From: Magnetospirillum sp. ME-1
GTDB lineage: Bacteria > Pseudomonadota > Alphaproteobacteria > Rhodospirillales > Magnetospirillaceae
Direction: 5' to 3'
DNA: 64,000 nt
Assembly: GCF_002105535.1 (NCBI RefSeq)
Contig: NZ_CP015848.1
Span: 3,390,926-3,454,925 of the forward strand
Made by a program: the position numbers and the translations under genes. Of this stretch, positions 27,401-35,484 are shown piece after piece. Below the pieces are notes generated by a model. The model was not told where the DNA came from. It was given only the letters and a program-made list of their open reading frames with translations, and ran no database searches. Numbering within the stretch: position 1 is the first letter of the stretch; each line of letters starts with the position of its first letter.

Positions 27401-30400
27401 CCTGGGTCACCGACAGGGCGGCGACTTCGGTGGAGGTGACGCCGGACAGGGTGGTGGTGGTCAGGCCGGCCACCTGGGTGGTGGTCAGGTTGGAGACCTG
27501 GACGGTGGTCAGGGCCGCCACGTCGGTGGTTTCCAGCGCGTTGACCTGGGTGGTGGTCAGCGACGAGACCTGGGTGGTGGTCAGCGAGCGCACCTGAGTG
27601 GTGTTCAGGGCGGCCACGTCGGTGGTTTCCAGGGCGTTCAGCTGGGTGGTGCTGAGGCCGGACACCTGGGTGGTGGTCAGCGAGTCGACCTGGGTGCTGG
27701 TCAGGGCCGCCACGTTGGTGGTGGTCAGGACGTTGAGCACCGTGGCGGTCAGGGCGCGCAGATCGGTGGTTTCGAGGTTGGCGACCTGGGTGCTGGTCAG
27801 CGCCGCCGCCTGGGTGGTGGTGATGCCGGCCACCTGGGTGGCGGTCAGGCTGGCCAGGCCGGTGGTCGACAGGGCGTTGAGCGTGGTGCTGGTCAGTCCG
27901 CCGAACTGGGTGGCGGTCAGGCCGTCCAGCTGCTCAGTGGTCAGAGCCGCGGCCGAGGTGGTGGTCAGCGCGTTCAACTGGGTGGTGGACAGGCTGCCCA
28001 CCTGGGCCGAGGTGACGCCCGAAAGCGCGGTGGTGGTCAGGCCGGTGGCCTGGGTGGTGGTCAGGTTGGAGACCTGGGTGTTGGTCAGGGCGGCGACGTC
28101 GGTGGTCTCCAGCGCGTTGACCTGGGTGGTGGTCAGCGACGAGACCTGGGTGGTGGTCAGACTCCGGACCTGAGTGGTGTTCAGGGCGGCGACGTCGGTG
28201 GTTTCCAGCGCGTTCAGCTGGGTGGTGCTGAGGCCGGACACCTGGGCGGTGGTCAGCGAATCGACCTGGGTGCTGGTCAGTGCGGCAACGCCGGTGGTGG
28301 TCAGCGAGTTCAGCGAGGTGGCCGACAGGGCGCGGACCTCGGAGGTGGTCAGATTGATCAGCTGGGTGGTGGTGATGCCTGCGGTCTGGGTGGTGGTCAG
28401 GCCGGCCACCTGGGTGCCGGTCAGGCTGGCCAGGGTCGTGGTGTTCAGCGCGTTGAGGCTGGTGGTGGTCAGGTTGGCCACCTGGGTGGCGGTCAGGCCA
28501 TCCGCCTGGGTCGCGTTGATCGCGGCGGCGTTGGTGGTGTTCAGCGCGTTCAGCTGGGTGGTGGACAGGCTGCCCACCTGGGTCGAGGTGACACCGGACA
28601 GGGCGGTGGTGGTCAGGCCGGTCGCCTGGGTGGTGGTCAGGTTGGTCAGCTGCGTATTGGTCAGCGCCGCGATGTCCGTGGTCTCGAGCGCGTTCACCTG
28701 GGTGGTGTTCAGACCCGAGATCTGGCCGGCGGTCAGGCTGCGCACCTGGGTGGTGTTCAGGGCGGCCACATCGGTGGTTTCCAGCGCGTTCAGCTGGGTG
28801 GTGTTGAGGCCGGAGACCTGGGCCGAGGTCAGGCCGTCCACCTGGGTGGTGGACAGGGCCGCCACGTTGGTGGTGGTGAGCGAGTTGAGCGCGGTGACCG
28901 AGATGGCGCGCAGATCGGTGGTCTCGATGGCGCCGAGAGCCGTGGTGGTCAGTCCGCCGGACTGGGTGCTGGTCAGGGCGGAGGCCTGGGTCTGGCTCAG
29001 GCCGGCCAGGGTGGTGGTGGCCAGGGCGTTCAGGCTGGTGGTGGTCAGGCCGGCGACGGTGGACGACGCGACGCCCGACAGCTGGGTGGTGGACAGGGTG
29101 GCCGCGCCGGTGGTGGTCAGCGCGTTCAGCTGGGTGGTGGACAGCGCCGCCACTTCGGTCGAGGTCAGGGCGCCGATGCTGGTGGTGGTGAGGCCGGTAG
29201 CCTGGGTAGTCGTCAGGTTGCTGACCTGGGTGGTGGTCAGCGCCGCGATATCGGTGGTCTCGATCGCGTTCAGGTTGGTGGTGGTCAGGCCGGCGATCTG
29301 GCCGGAGGTCAGCGCGCGGACCTGGGTGGTCGACAGCGCGGCGACGTCGGTGGTCTCCAGGGCGTTCAGGGTGGTGGTGGTGAGGCCGCTCACCTGGGTG
29401 GTGGAGAAGTTGCTCACCTGGGTGCTGGTCAGGGCCGCCAGGCTGGTGGTCGACAGCGCGTTCAGCTGAGTGGCCGTCAGGGTGCTGATGACCGCCGAAT
29501 TCAGCGCGACCGCCGCCGTGGTGGTCAGGCCGCCGGTCTGGGTGGTGGTCAGGCCGCGCAGCTGGGTGCCGGTCAGGCTGGACAGCGCGGTGGTGGTCAG
29601 CAGGTTCAGGTTGGTGGTCGACAGGCCGCCCACCTGGCCCGAGCTCAGGGCTTCGACCTGGGTGGTCGTCAGCAGCACCACGTTGGTGGTGGTCAGAGCG
29701 TTCAGGTTGGTGGCGGTGAGCGAGCCCACCTGGGCCGAGCTCAGTTCGGTCACGAAGGTGGTGGACAGCGCCGCCACCTGGGTGGTGTTGACGCCGGTGA
29801 CCTGGGTCGAGGTCAGGGCGGCCAGGTCGGTGGTTTCCAGCGCGTTGAAGTGCGTGGTGTTGAGGCCGCCGACCTGGGCGGAGGTCAGCGAGCGGACCTG
29901 GGTGGTCGACAGGACGACGATGTCGGTGGTGTCCAGCGCGTTCAGGACCGTCGAGGTCAGACCCGACACCTGGCCGGTCGCCAGCGCCGCGACCTGGGTG
30001 CTGGTCAGCGCCGCCACGTTGGTGGTGGACAGGGCGTTCAGCGCCGTGGTGGTCAGCGACGACAGCTCCGTCGTCTCGATGTTGACCAACTGCGTGGTGC
30101 TGATGCCGGCGGTCTGGGTGCTGGTCAGCGCACGGACCTGGGTCGTCGTCAGGCTGGCGACGGCGGTGGTGGTGAGCGCGTTCAGGTTGGTGGTCGACAG
30201 GCCGGACACCTGGGTGGCGGTCAGGCTGGACACCTGGGTGCCGCTCAGCGAGCCGGCGGAGGTGGTGGTCAGCGCGTTGAGCTGCGAAGTGCCGAGGGCG
30301 CGCAGGTCGACGGTGGTGAGTTCGGCCGCCGAGGTCGAGTTGAGGGCGCTGAGCTGGGTGGTGGTCAGGGCCGCCGCCTGGGTGGCGGTCAGGACGCCGA

Positions 30401-33400
30401 CGTCGGTGGTTTCCAGCGCGTTGACCAGCGTGGTGGTCAGGGCGCCGACCTGGGTCGTGGTCAGCGAGCGCACCTGGGCGGTGGTCAGGGCAGCCGCGTC
30501 GGTGGTCTCCAGGCCATTCAGGTTGGTGGTCGACAGACCGGAAACCTGGGTGGCGGTGAGCGAGCTGACCTGGGTGGTGGTCAGCGACGCCACGCTGGTG
30601 GTGGTCAGCGCGTTGACCTGGGAGGTGGCCAGGGCCGACAGGCCGGTGGTGGCCAGGGCCGACGCCGCCGTGGTGGTCAGCGCGGCCGCCTGGGTGGTGG
30701 TCAGACTCCGAGTCTGGGTGGCGTTAAGGGTTGCCAGACTGGTGGTTGACAGGGCGTTCAGGTTCGAGGTGGACAGGCCGGTCACCTGGGCGGTGGTCAG
30801 GGCCGCCGCCTGGGTGCTGGTCAGGGCCGCCGCGGTGGTGGTGGTCAGCGCGTTCAGCTGGGTGGCGCTCAGCGCCTTGACTTCGGTGGCGGTCAACGCC
30901 GAGGCGTTGGTGGTGTTCAGACCCGCCGCCTGGGTGGTGGTCAGGCCGGCGATCTGGCTGGCCGACAGCGCCGCGATGTCCGAGGTTTCCAGCGCGTTCA
31001 GAACGGTGGTGGTCAGGCCGGCCACCTGGGTGGCGGTCAGGCCCTTCAGTTGGAGGCTGGTCAGGGCGGCGACGCCGGTGGTGTCCAGCGCGTTCAGCGT
31101 GGTGGTGCCGAAGCCGGCCAGCTGGGTGGCGCTCAGCGTGGTCTGCTGGGTGGTGGACAGCTCGGCGATATTGGTGGTCGACAGCGCATTGAACACGGTC
31201 GCGCTGAGAGCGCCCAGTTCCGTGGTGGAGAGTGATCCCGCCTGGGTCGAGGTCAGGCCGCCGACCTGGGTGGTGGTCAGGTTCTTGGACTGGGTGGCGG
31301 TCAGGCCGGCGATGCCGGTGGTCGACAGGGCATTGAGATTGGTGGTGCTGAGGCTGGAGACCTGGGTGGCGGTCAGCGACGACACCTGGGTGGTGGTCAG
31401 CTGGCCGGCGCCGGTGGTGGTCAGCGCGTTCAGCTGGGTGGTGGTCAGCGCCTTGGCCTGGGTGGCCGACAGGCCCGAGATCTGGGTGGTGGACAGGCCG
31501 CTCACCTGGGTGGTGGACAGGCCATTGATCTGCGAGGCGTTGAGCGCGGCGAGATCGGTGGTTTCCAGCGCGTTCAGCTGAGTGGTGCTGAGGTTGGTGA
31601 CCTGGGTGGCGGTCAGGCCCTTCAGCTGGCTGCTGGCCAGGGCGGCGACGTCGGTGGTCTCCAGCGCGTTCAGCTGGGTGCTGGTCAGATCCTTGATCTG
31701 CGTGGCGGTCAGCGCCGAGGCCTGGGTCGTCGACAGGCCGGCGACGTTGGTGGTGGTGAGCGAATTCAGCGTAGTGGCTGTCAGGCCGGCCAGATCGGTG
31801 GTTTCCAGCGCGCCGAGGGCGGCGGCGCTCAGACCGGCCACCTGGGTCGTGGACAGACTCCGGGCCTGGGTGATGGAAAGGCCCGCAATGGTCGTGGTGG
31901 CCAGGGCGTTCAGGTTGGTGGTCGACAGCCCGGAGACCTGGGTGGCGTTGAGCTGGCCCACCTGGGTGGTGGACAGGGTGGCCGCGCCGGTAGTGGTCAG
32001 CGCGTTCAGCTGGGTGGTGGTCAGCGCCTTGGCCTCGGTGGCGGTCAGGCTGCTGATGGAGGTGGTGGACAGGGCGGCCACCTGGGTGGTGGTCAGGCCG
32101 CCGACCTGGGTGGCGGTCAGCGCCGCAAGATCGGTGGTTTCCAGCGCGTTCAGCTGGGTGGTGGTCAGGCCGCCGACCTGGGTGGCGGTCAGGTTGCGGA
32201 ACTGGCTGGTGCCGAGCGCCGCCAGATCGGTGGTTTCCAGCGCGTTGAGCGTGGTGGTGCCGAGGCCGCCCACCTGGGTGGCGGTCAGGACCGATAGCTG
32301 CGTGGTGGACAGCGCGGCGACGTTGGTGGTCGACAGCGCGTTGATCACGGTGGCGGTGAGCGCCCCAAGTTCCGTGGTGCTGAGCGATTCCACCTGGGTG
32401 GTGGTCAGGCCGCCCAGCTGGGTGGTGGTCAGACCCTTGGACTGGGTGGCGGTCAGGCCAGACACGGCGGTGGTGGTGAGCGCGTTCAGGTTGGTGGTCG
32501 ACAGACCCGACACCTGGGTGGCGGTCAGCGCCGCCAGCTGGGTGGTGGACAGCTCGGCCGCGTTGGTGGTGGTGAGCGCGTTGAGCTGGGTGGCGGTCAG
32601 GGCCTTGGCCTCGGTCGCCGTCAGGTTGGTGAACTGGGTGGTGGTGAGCGCGCCCACCTGGGTGGTGGTCAGGCCCGCGACCTGGGTGGCGGTCAGCGAC
32701 GCCAGGTCCGAGGTTTCCAGCGCGTTCAGTTGGGTGGTGGACAGGCGTCCGACCTGGGTGGCGGTCAGGCCCTTCAACTGGGTGGAGTTCAGGGCCGCGA
32801 CGTCGGTGGTTTCCAGCGCATTCAGCTGGGTGCTGCTGAGGCCGCCGATCTGGGTGGCGGTCAGCGCCGACACCTGGGTGGTGTCCAGGGCGGCGACGCC
32901 GGTGGTGGTCAGCGCGTTCAGCTGGGTCGCCGTCAGGCTGGCCAGCTCGGTGGTTTCCACGCCGCTCAGCTGGGTGGTGCTCAGCGCCGCCAGTTGGGTG
33001 GTGGTCAGGCTCTTGGCCTGGGTGGCGGTCAGGCCGCCGATGCCGGTGGTCGACAGGGCGTTCAGATTGGTGGTGCTGAACGCTGCCACCTGGTTGGTGC
33101 TGAGCCCGGCCACCTGGGTGGTGGTCAGCTGTCCGGCATTGGTGGTGGTCAGTGCGTTCAGCTGCGTCGTCGTCAGGGCGCGCAGTTCGGTGACCGTCAG
33201 CGCCGTGGCGTTGGTGGTGGACAGCGCGGAAATCTGGGTGGTGGTCAGCGCGGCGATCTGAGAGGCATTCAGCGCCGCGATGTCGGTGGTCTCGAACGCG
33301 TTGATCTGGGTGGTGGTCAGCCCGGCGACCTGGGTGGCGTTCAGCGCGCGGACCTGGGTCACGTTCAGCGCGCCGACATTGGCGCCGGACAGGGCGTTCA

Positions 33401-35258
33401 GGGTGGTGGTGTTGAGGCCGGAAACCTGCGCCGCGGTCAGGGCGCTGGACTGGGACGTGGTCAGCTGGCCCACATTGGTGGTGGTCAGCGCGTTCAGGGC
33501 CGTCACCTTCAGATTGGCGACGTCGGTGCTTTCCAGGGCGCCCAGCGCGGTGGTGGTGAGGCCGCCCACCTGGGTCGAGGTCAGACTCTGGGCCTGGGCG
33601 ATGCTCAGGCCGGCGATGGCGGTGGTCGACAGGGCGTTCAGCGTCGAGGTGGACAGGCTGCTGACCTGGGCGGTCTCGATGGCGCCGACCTGGGTGGTGG
33701 ACAACTCGGCGGCGGCGGTGGTGGCCAGGTTGGCCAGCTGCGTGCCGCTCAGCGCCTTGATCTCGGTGGCGGTCAGGCTGCCCGCCAGGGTCGAGCTCAG
33801 GTTGGCCAGCTGGGTGGTGGTCAGCTGGGCCACCTGCACGGTGCTCAGACCCGCGAAGTCGGTGGTTTCGAGCGCATTGACCTGGGTGGTGGTCAGGCCC
33901 TGAATCTGCGTGGCGCTCAGCGAGCGCACCTGGGTCAGGCTGAGGCCGGCGATGCTGGTGGTCTTGAGCGCATTCAGCGTGGTGGTGTTCAGGCTGCCCA
34001 GCTGAATGGTGCTCACCGCGCTCAGCTGAGTGGTGGTCAGCGTGTTCAGCGCGGTGGTGGTCAGGGCGTTGATCACCGCGGCGGCGAACGCCCCGGTCTG
34101 GGTCGAGGAGAGCGACGCCACCTGGGTCGAGGTCAGGGACGACGCCTGGGTGGTGGTCAGGCCGCGCAGTTGCAGCGTGTTCAGCGACGACAGGGCGGTC
34201 GAGGACAACTGTCCCAGATTGGTGGTGCTGAATCCCGCCAGCAGGGCGGAATTGAGGCCACTCACCTGGGTCGAGGTCAGCTGCCCGATATTGGTGGTCG
34301 ACAGGGCGTTGATCAGGGTGACGCTCAGCGCACCGATCTCGACGCTGGTCAGGGCGGCGGCCGACGAGGTGGTCAGCGCGGCCGTCTGGGTGGTGGTCAG
34401 GCCGCTCAGCGACAAGGTGGCGAGCGCCGCCAGATCGGTGGATTCCAGCGCGTTCAGGTTGGTGGTGGTCAGCGCGCCGACCTGGGTCGAGGTCAGACTC
34501 TGGGCCTGGGTGGTGGTCAGCGCGGCCAGATTGGTGGTGTTCAGCGCGTTCACCGCGGTGCTCGACAGCCGCGCGATCTGGGTCGCGCTGAGGCCGGAGA
34601 CCTGCGAGGAGGACAGGCTGGCGAATTGGGTGGTGGTCAGACCGCCGATCTGGGTCGCGGTCAGGCTGTTGAGTTCGGTGGTGGACAGCGCCGCCGTCCT
34701 GGTGGTGGTCAGGCCGGACAGCTGGGTGGTGGACAGGCCGGCGACCTGGGCGCCGCTCAGGCTGGCCAGGCCGGTGGTGGTCAGGGCGTTGAGGGTCGTG
34801 GTCGAGAGGGCGGCGACGTGCGAGGTCTTGAGTGCGGCGAGCTGGGTGGTGCTGAGGACGGCGACGTCGGTGGTTTCAAGCGAGCTGATGAGCGTGGAGC
34901 TGATCGTGGAAATCTGGGTGGTGGTCAGGCCGGTGACGGCCGTGGACGACAGAGCCGCGATGTCCGACGTGGAGAAGACGCCGAGCTGGGTGGCGTTCAG
35001 AACGCCCAGCTGGGCCGCGTCGAACACGATTTGCGTGTTGTCGAATGCCGCGACCTGGGTCGAACTGAGCACACTCAGCTGCGATGTGCTGAGTGCCGCA
35101 ATGTCCGTGGTTTCCAGCGCCTGAATCTGGGTGACGGTGAGCTGAGTCAGCTGCGTCGAAGCCAGAGCTGCGATGTCTGTGGTGTTCCAGCCCGCGACTG
35201 TCGTCGTCGACAACCCCGGAATCGCCGTTGCAGCGAGGAATGTGACTGAAGAAACCAC
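21498..35258 (-). CDS. Giant 4586-residue Thr/Ser-rich octapeptide-repeat protein
   Basis: Starts with GTG at 35258 preceded by AAAGGGGG, and is open for 13.8 kb. After 15 N-terminal residues (MVSSVTFLAATAIPG) it consists of about 568 eight-residue units of the form L-[TSE]-[TS]-T-[QDNG]-[VLIA]-x-[AGNS], for example LTTTQVAG, LETTDVAA and LSTTQLNA. It ends with a unique 28-residue tail containing the few aromatic residues (YLNTDQQNAYFWAI). One early unit has seven residues; otherwise the length fits uninterrupted register. There is no Cys and little charge apart from Glu/Asp of the LETTD units and rare Lys/Arg. A standard signal peptide is not obvious. Hydrophobic positions 1 and 6 of each octad could build a solenoid. 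The function is unknown. The context suggests an O-glycosylated surface or filament protein; an adhesin or stalk-like role is inference. Confidence 0.9.
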   Translation of the reverse strand: MVSSVTFLAATAIPGLSTTTVAGWNTTDIAALASTQLTQLTVTQIQALETTDIAALSTSQLSVLSSTQVAAFDNTQIVFDAAQLGVLNATQLGVFSTSDIAALSSTAVTGLTTTQISTISSTLISSLETTDVAVLSTTQLAALKTSHVAALSTTTLNALTTTGLASLSGAQVAGLSTTQLSGLTTTRTAALSTTELNSLTATQIGGLTTTQFASLSSSQVSGLSATQIARLSSTAVNALNTTNLAALTTTQAQSLTSTQVGALTTTNLNALESTDLAALATLSLSGLTTTQTAALTTSSAAALTSVEIGALSVTLINALSTTNIGQLTSTQVSGLNSALLAGFSTTNLGQLSSTALSSLNTLQLRGLTTTQASSLTSTQVASLSSTQTGAFAAAVINALTTTALNTLTTTQLSAVSTIQLGSLNTTTLNALKTTSIAGLSLTQVRSLSATQIQGLTTTQVNALETTDFAGLSTVQVAQLTTTQLANLSSTLAGSLTATEIKALSGTQLANLATTAAAELSTTQVGAIETAQVSSLSTSTLNALSTTAIAGLSIAQAQSLTSTQVGGLTTTALGALESTDVANLKVTALNALTTTNVGQLTTSQSSALTAAQVSGLNTTTLNALSGANVGALNVTQVRALNATQVAGLTTTQINAFETTDIAALNASQIAALTTTQISALSTTNATALTVTELRALTTTQLNALTTTNAGQLTTTQVAGLSTNQVAAFSTTNLNALSTTGIGGLTATQAKSLTTTQLAALSTTQLSGVETTELASLTATQLNALTTTGVAALDTTQVSALTATQIGGLSSTQLNALETTDVAALNSTQLKGLTATQVGRLSTTQLNALETSDLASLTATQVAGLTTTQVGALTTTQFTNLTATEAKALTATQLNALTTTNAAELSTTQLAALTATQVSGLSTTNLNALTTTAVSGLTATQSKGLTTTQLGGLTTTQVESLSTTELGALTATVINALSTTNVAALSTTQLSVLTATQVGGLGTTTLNALETTDLAALGTSQFRNLTATQVGGLTTTQLNALETTDLAALTATQVGGLTTTQVAALSTTSISSLTATEAKALTTTQLNALTTTGAATLSTTQVGQLNATQVSGLSTTNLNALATTTIAGLSITQARSLSTTQVAGLSAAALGALETTDLAGLTATTLNSLTTTNVAGLSTTQASALTATQIKDLTSTQLNALETTDVAALASSQLKGLTATQVTNLSTTQLNALETTDLAALNASQINGLSTTQVSGLSTTQISGLSATQAKALTTTQLNALTTTGAGQLTTTQVSSLTATQVSSLSTTNLNALSTTGIAGLTATQSKNLTTTQVGGLTSTQAGSLSTTELGALSATVFNALSTTNIAELSTTQQTTLSATQLAGFGTTTLNALDTTGVAALTSLQLKGLTATQVAGLTTTVLNALETSDIAALSASQIAGLTTTQAAGLNTTNASALTATEVKALSATQLNALTTTTAAALTSTQAAALTTAQVTGLSTSNLNALSTTSLATLNATQTRSLTTTQAAALTTTAASALATTGLSALATSQVNALTTTSVASLTTTQVSSLTATQVSGLSTTNLNGLETTDAAALTTAQVRSLTTTQVGALTTTLVNALETTDVGVLTATQAAALTTTQLSALNSTSAAELTTVDLRALGTSQLNALTTTSAGSLSGTQVSSLTATQVSGLSTTNLNALTTTAVASLTTTQVRALTSTQTAGISTTQLVNIETTELSSLTTTALNALSTTNVAALTSTQVAALATGQVSGLTSTVLNALDTTDIVVLSTTQVRSLTSAQVGGLNTTHFNALETTDLAALTSTQVTGVNTTQVAALSTTFVTELSSAQVGSLTATNLNALTTTNVVLLTTTQVEALSSGQVGGLSTTNLNLLTTTALSSLTGTQLRGLTTTQTGGLTTTAAVALNSAVISTLTATQLNALSTTSLAALTSTQVSNFSTTQVSGLTTTTLNALETTDVAALSTTQVRALTSGQIAGLTTTNLNAIETTDIAALTTTQVSNLTTTQATGLTTTSIGALTSTEVAALSTTQLNALTTTGAATLSTTQLSGVASSTVAGLTTTSLNALATTTLAGLSQTQASALTSTQSGGLTTTALGAIETTDLRAISVTALNSLTTTNVAALSTTQVDGLTSAQVSGLNTTQLNALETTDVAALNTTQVRSLTAGQISGLNTTQVNALETTDIAALTNTQLTNLTTTQATGLTTTALSGVTSTQVGSLSTTQLNALNTTNAAAINATQADGLTATQVANLTTTSLNALNTTTLASLTGTQVAGLTTTQTAGITTTQLINLTTSEVRALSATSLNSLTTTGVAALTSTQVDSLTTAQVSGLSTTQLNALETTDVAALNTTQVRSLTTTQVSSLTTTQVNALETTDVAALTNTQVSNLTTTQATGLTTTALSGVTSAQVGSLSTTQLNALTTTSAAALTTEQLDGLTATQFGGLTSTTLNALSTTGLASLTATQVAGITTTQAAALTSTQVANLETTDLRALTATVLNVLTTTNVAALTSTQVDSLTTTQVSGLSTTQLNALETTDVAALNTTQVRSLTTTQVSSLTTTQVNALETTDVAALTTVQVSNLTTTQVAGLTTTTLSGVTSTEVAALSVTQVNALNTTNAAALTATQLDGLTTAQVAGLSTTNLNALSTTGIASLTTTQVGSITSTQTAGLSTTQLVNIETTDISALSATSLNSLTTTGVAALTSTQVSNLSTTQVSGLSTTQLNALESTDVAALTTTQVRSLTTTQVGGLSTTQVNALETTDVAALTVTQLGGVTTTQLAGITTTQLVNLTTTQAASLTATQVNALTTTGIAALTSTQVSGLTTGQVGTISTTTLNALESTDVAALTTTQVRSLTTTQVDGLTTTQVNAFETTDIAALTTTQVSGITSTQTGALTTTTLSGITSTEVNALTTTQINALTTTNAAALTATQLDGLTTTNVAGLTTTLINALSTTGIASLTTIQVGALTSTQTAGLTTTQLTNLTTTEVAALTATALNGLNTTNVAALSTTQAISLTVTQAAALSTTTLNALETTDLAALTTTQVRSLTTTQVAGLSTTQVNNLETTDIAALTTTQVSGITSTQTGGLNTTALSGITSTEVNALTTTQINALTTTNATALNTTQLDGLTSTNVAGLTTTLINALTTTGIASLSSTQVGALTTTQSAGLSTTQLVNIETTDLAAISATTLNSLTTTGVAALTSTQVESLTTTQVSNLSTTQLNALESTDVAALTTTQVRSLTTTQVDGLKTTQVNAFETTDIAALTTTQISAVSTTQIAGLTTTALSGLTATGAGALTTTQVNALTTTSSATLTTTQLSGLSTTVVAGLTTTELNALSTTSVAGLSSTQVAALTTTQVSGLSTTQLVNIESTDVAALSATQINSLNTTSVAALTSTQVSSLTTAQVPGVSTTQLNALETTDVAALTTTQARALTTTQLASLTTTQVNAFETTDFGSLTTTQVSGITTTQVAGLTTTALSGITATEAGALTFTQVNALTTTGAAALNTTQLNGLTTTTVAGLSTTNLNALSTTGVAGLDSTQVSSLTTTQVAGLSTTQLVNIESTDVAALSATQINSLTTTGVAALTSTQVASLTTTQVPGVSTTQLNALETTDVAALTTTQVRSLTTTQIGDLTTTQVKAMETTDVAALTTTQVSGITTTQVAGLTTTTLSGITATEAGALSAAQVNALTTTSLAALTTTQLAGISTTTVAGINTTQLNGLTTTGVAGLTSTQVSNLTTTQVAGLSTTQLVNIETTDVVALSATQINSLTTTGVAALTSTQVSSLTTTQAVGISTTQLNALETTDVAALTSTQVNSLSTTQVAGLSTTQVNALETTDIAALSTTQVANITTTQVAGITTTALAGITATEAGALSVTQVNALTTTGAAALNTTQLSGLTTTLVAGLSTTNLNALSTTGIAGLSSTQVSSLTTTQAAGITTTQLINIETTDLTALSATQLNALTTTGVAALTSTQVSSLSTTQVSGLSTTQLNAMESTDVAALSTTQVGSLTVGQVGGLSTTQVNAMETTDIASLSTTQLASVTTTQVAALTTTSVSGLTTTEVGALSITQLNALSTTGAGALTTTQITGLSTTQIAGLHTTAVNALSTTGVASLSSTQAASLTATQATGITTTQLINIGTTDLAALTTTALNALTTTGVAALTTTQIINLTATQISGLHTTQLNALETTDVAALTTTQFTNLSTTQVAGLSTTQVNALETTDLAALSATQIGALTTTQAAGITTTQLANIETTDIAELSTTALNALTTTGVAALTTTQVVNLTTTQVAGLSTTQLNALETTDLVALTVTQVQSLTTAQVAGITTTQLNAMETTDLASLTATQIGGLSTTQAAAITTTNLAVLTTTEIGALTTSSLNSLTTTQVAALSTTQVGGLSTTQVTGLTTTQLNAMETTDMAALSVTQVGALTNTQATGLTAAKIGALASTGVGALSTTALNALTTTNVAGLTTTQIGGLTVTQLGALTSTVTAAFETTDIKALTVTQLNALTSANIAALTTTQANSLTTTQIDGLTTTQIVGLETTDIYALTTTQANAIQGGAVSYLNTDQQNAYFWAISGSNTNT
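21585..35213 (-). repeat. 24-bp tandem repeat with 576-bp higher-order period
   Basis: DNA-level view of the giant gene. The 24-bp unit is typified on the plus strand by CTGGGTGGTGGTCAG followed by a variable nine bases. Twenty-four units make a higher-order period of 576 bp. For example, the block GTTCAGCTGGGTGGTGCTG recurs at 24420 and 24996, exactly 576 bp apart, and unit types such as LETTD/LESTD and ITSTEVNA recur at matching positions. The part encoding the N-terminus (beyond about 33 kb) is more diverged than the middle. Confidence 0.9.
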
Positions 35259-35484
35259 GGCTACCCCCTTTCTGGAGATTCATGCGCCGCTTCGGACGCC
35301 CGCTCGCAAAAAATATATTGGCACTCAGGTTAATTAACTACCAAAACGCAGGCCCGTAAGCAATGAATTTATCCGGGCCCTGACCGCGCAATCCCATTGG
35401 AATCTCCCGGTTTCCGCCGCAGCCCCGATGCGGCGTAATACTTTTGACCTGGGGTCCTGAAGTCCGGGAATTGGGTATGTCGGG
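35259..35484. promoter_or_regulatory. Intergenic region before the giant repeat gene
   Basis: 226 bp. The 80 bases next to the gene are AT-rich (AAAAAATATATTGGCACTC, GGTTAATTAACTACC with a TTAATTAA palindrome at its centre), unlike the surrounding GC-rich DNA. This is the likely place of a promoter for the giant gene separate from the upstream radical SAM gene. No certain -35/-10 pair could be assigned. Confidence 0.4.

Noticed and set aside
21300-35249. Long plus-strand open frames with Gly/Gln/Arg-rich products
   Set aside because: They are antisense images of the 24-bp repeats; the minus frame alone has one uninterrupted 4586-codon reading with a proper start, ribosome binding site and unique ends.
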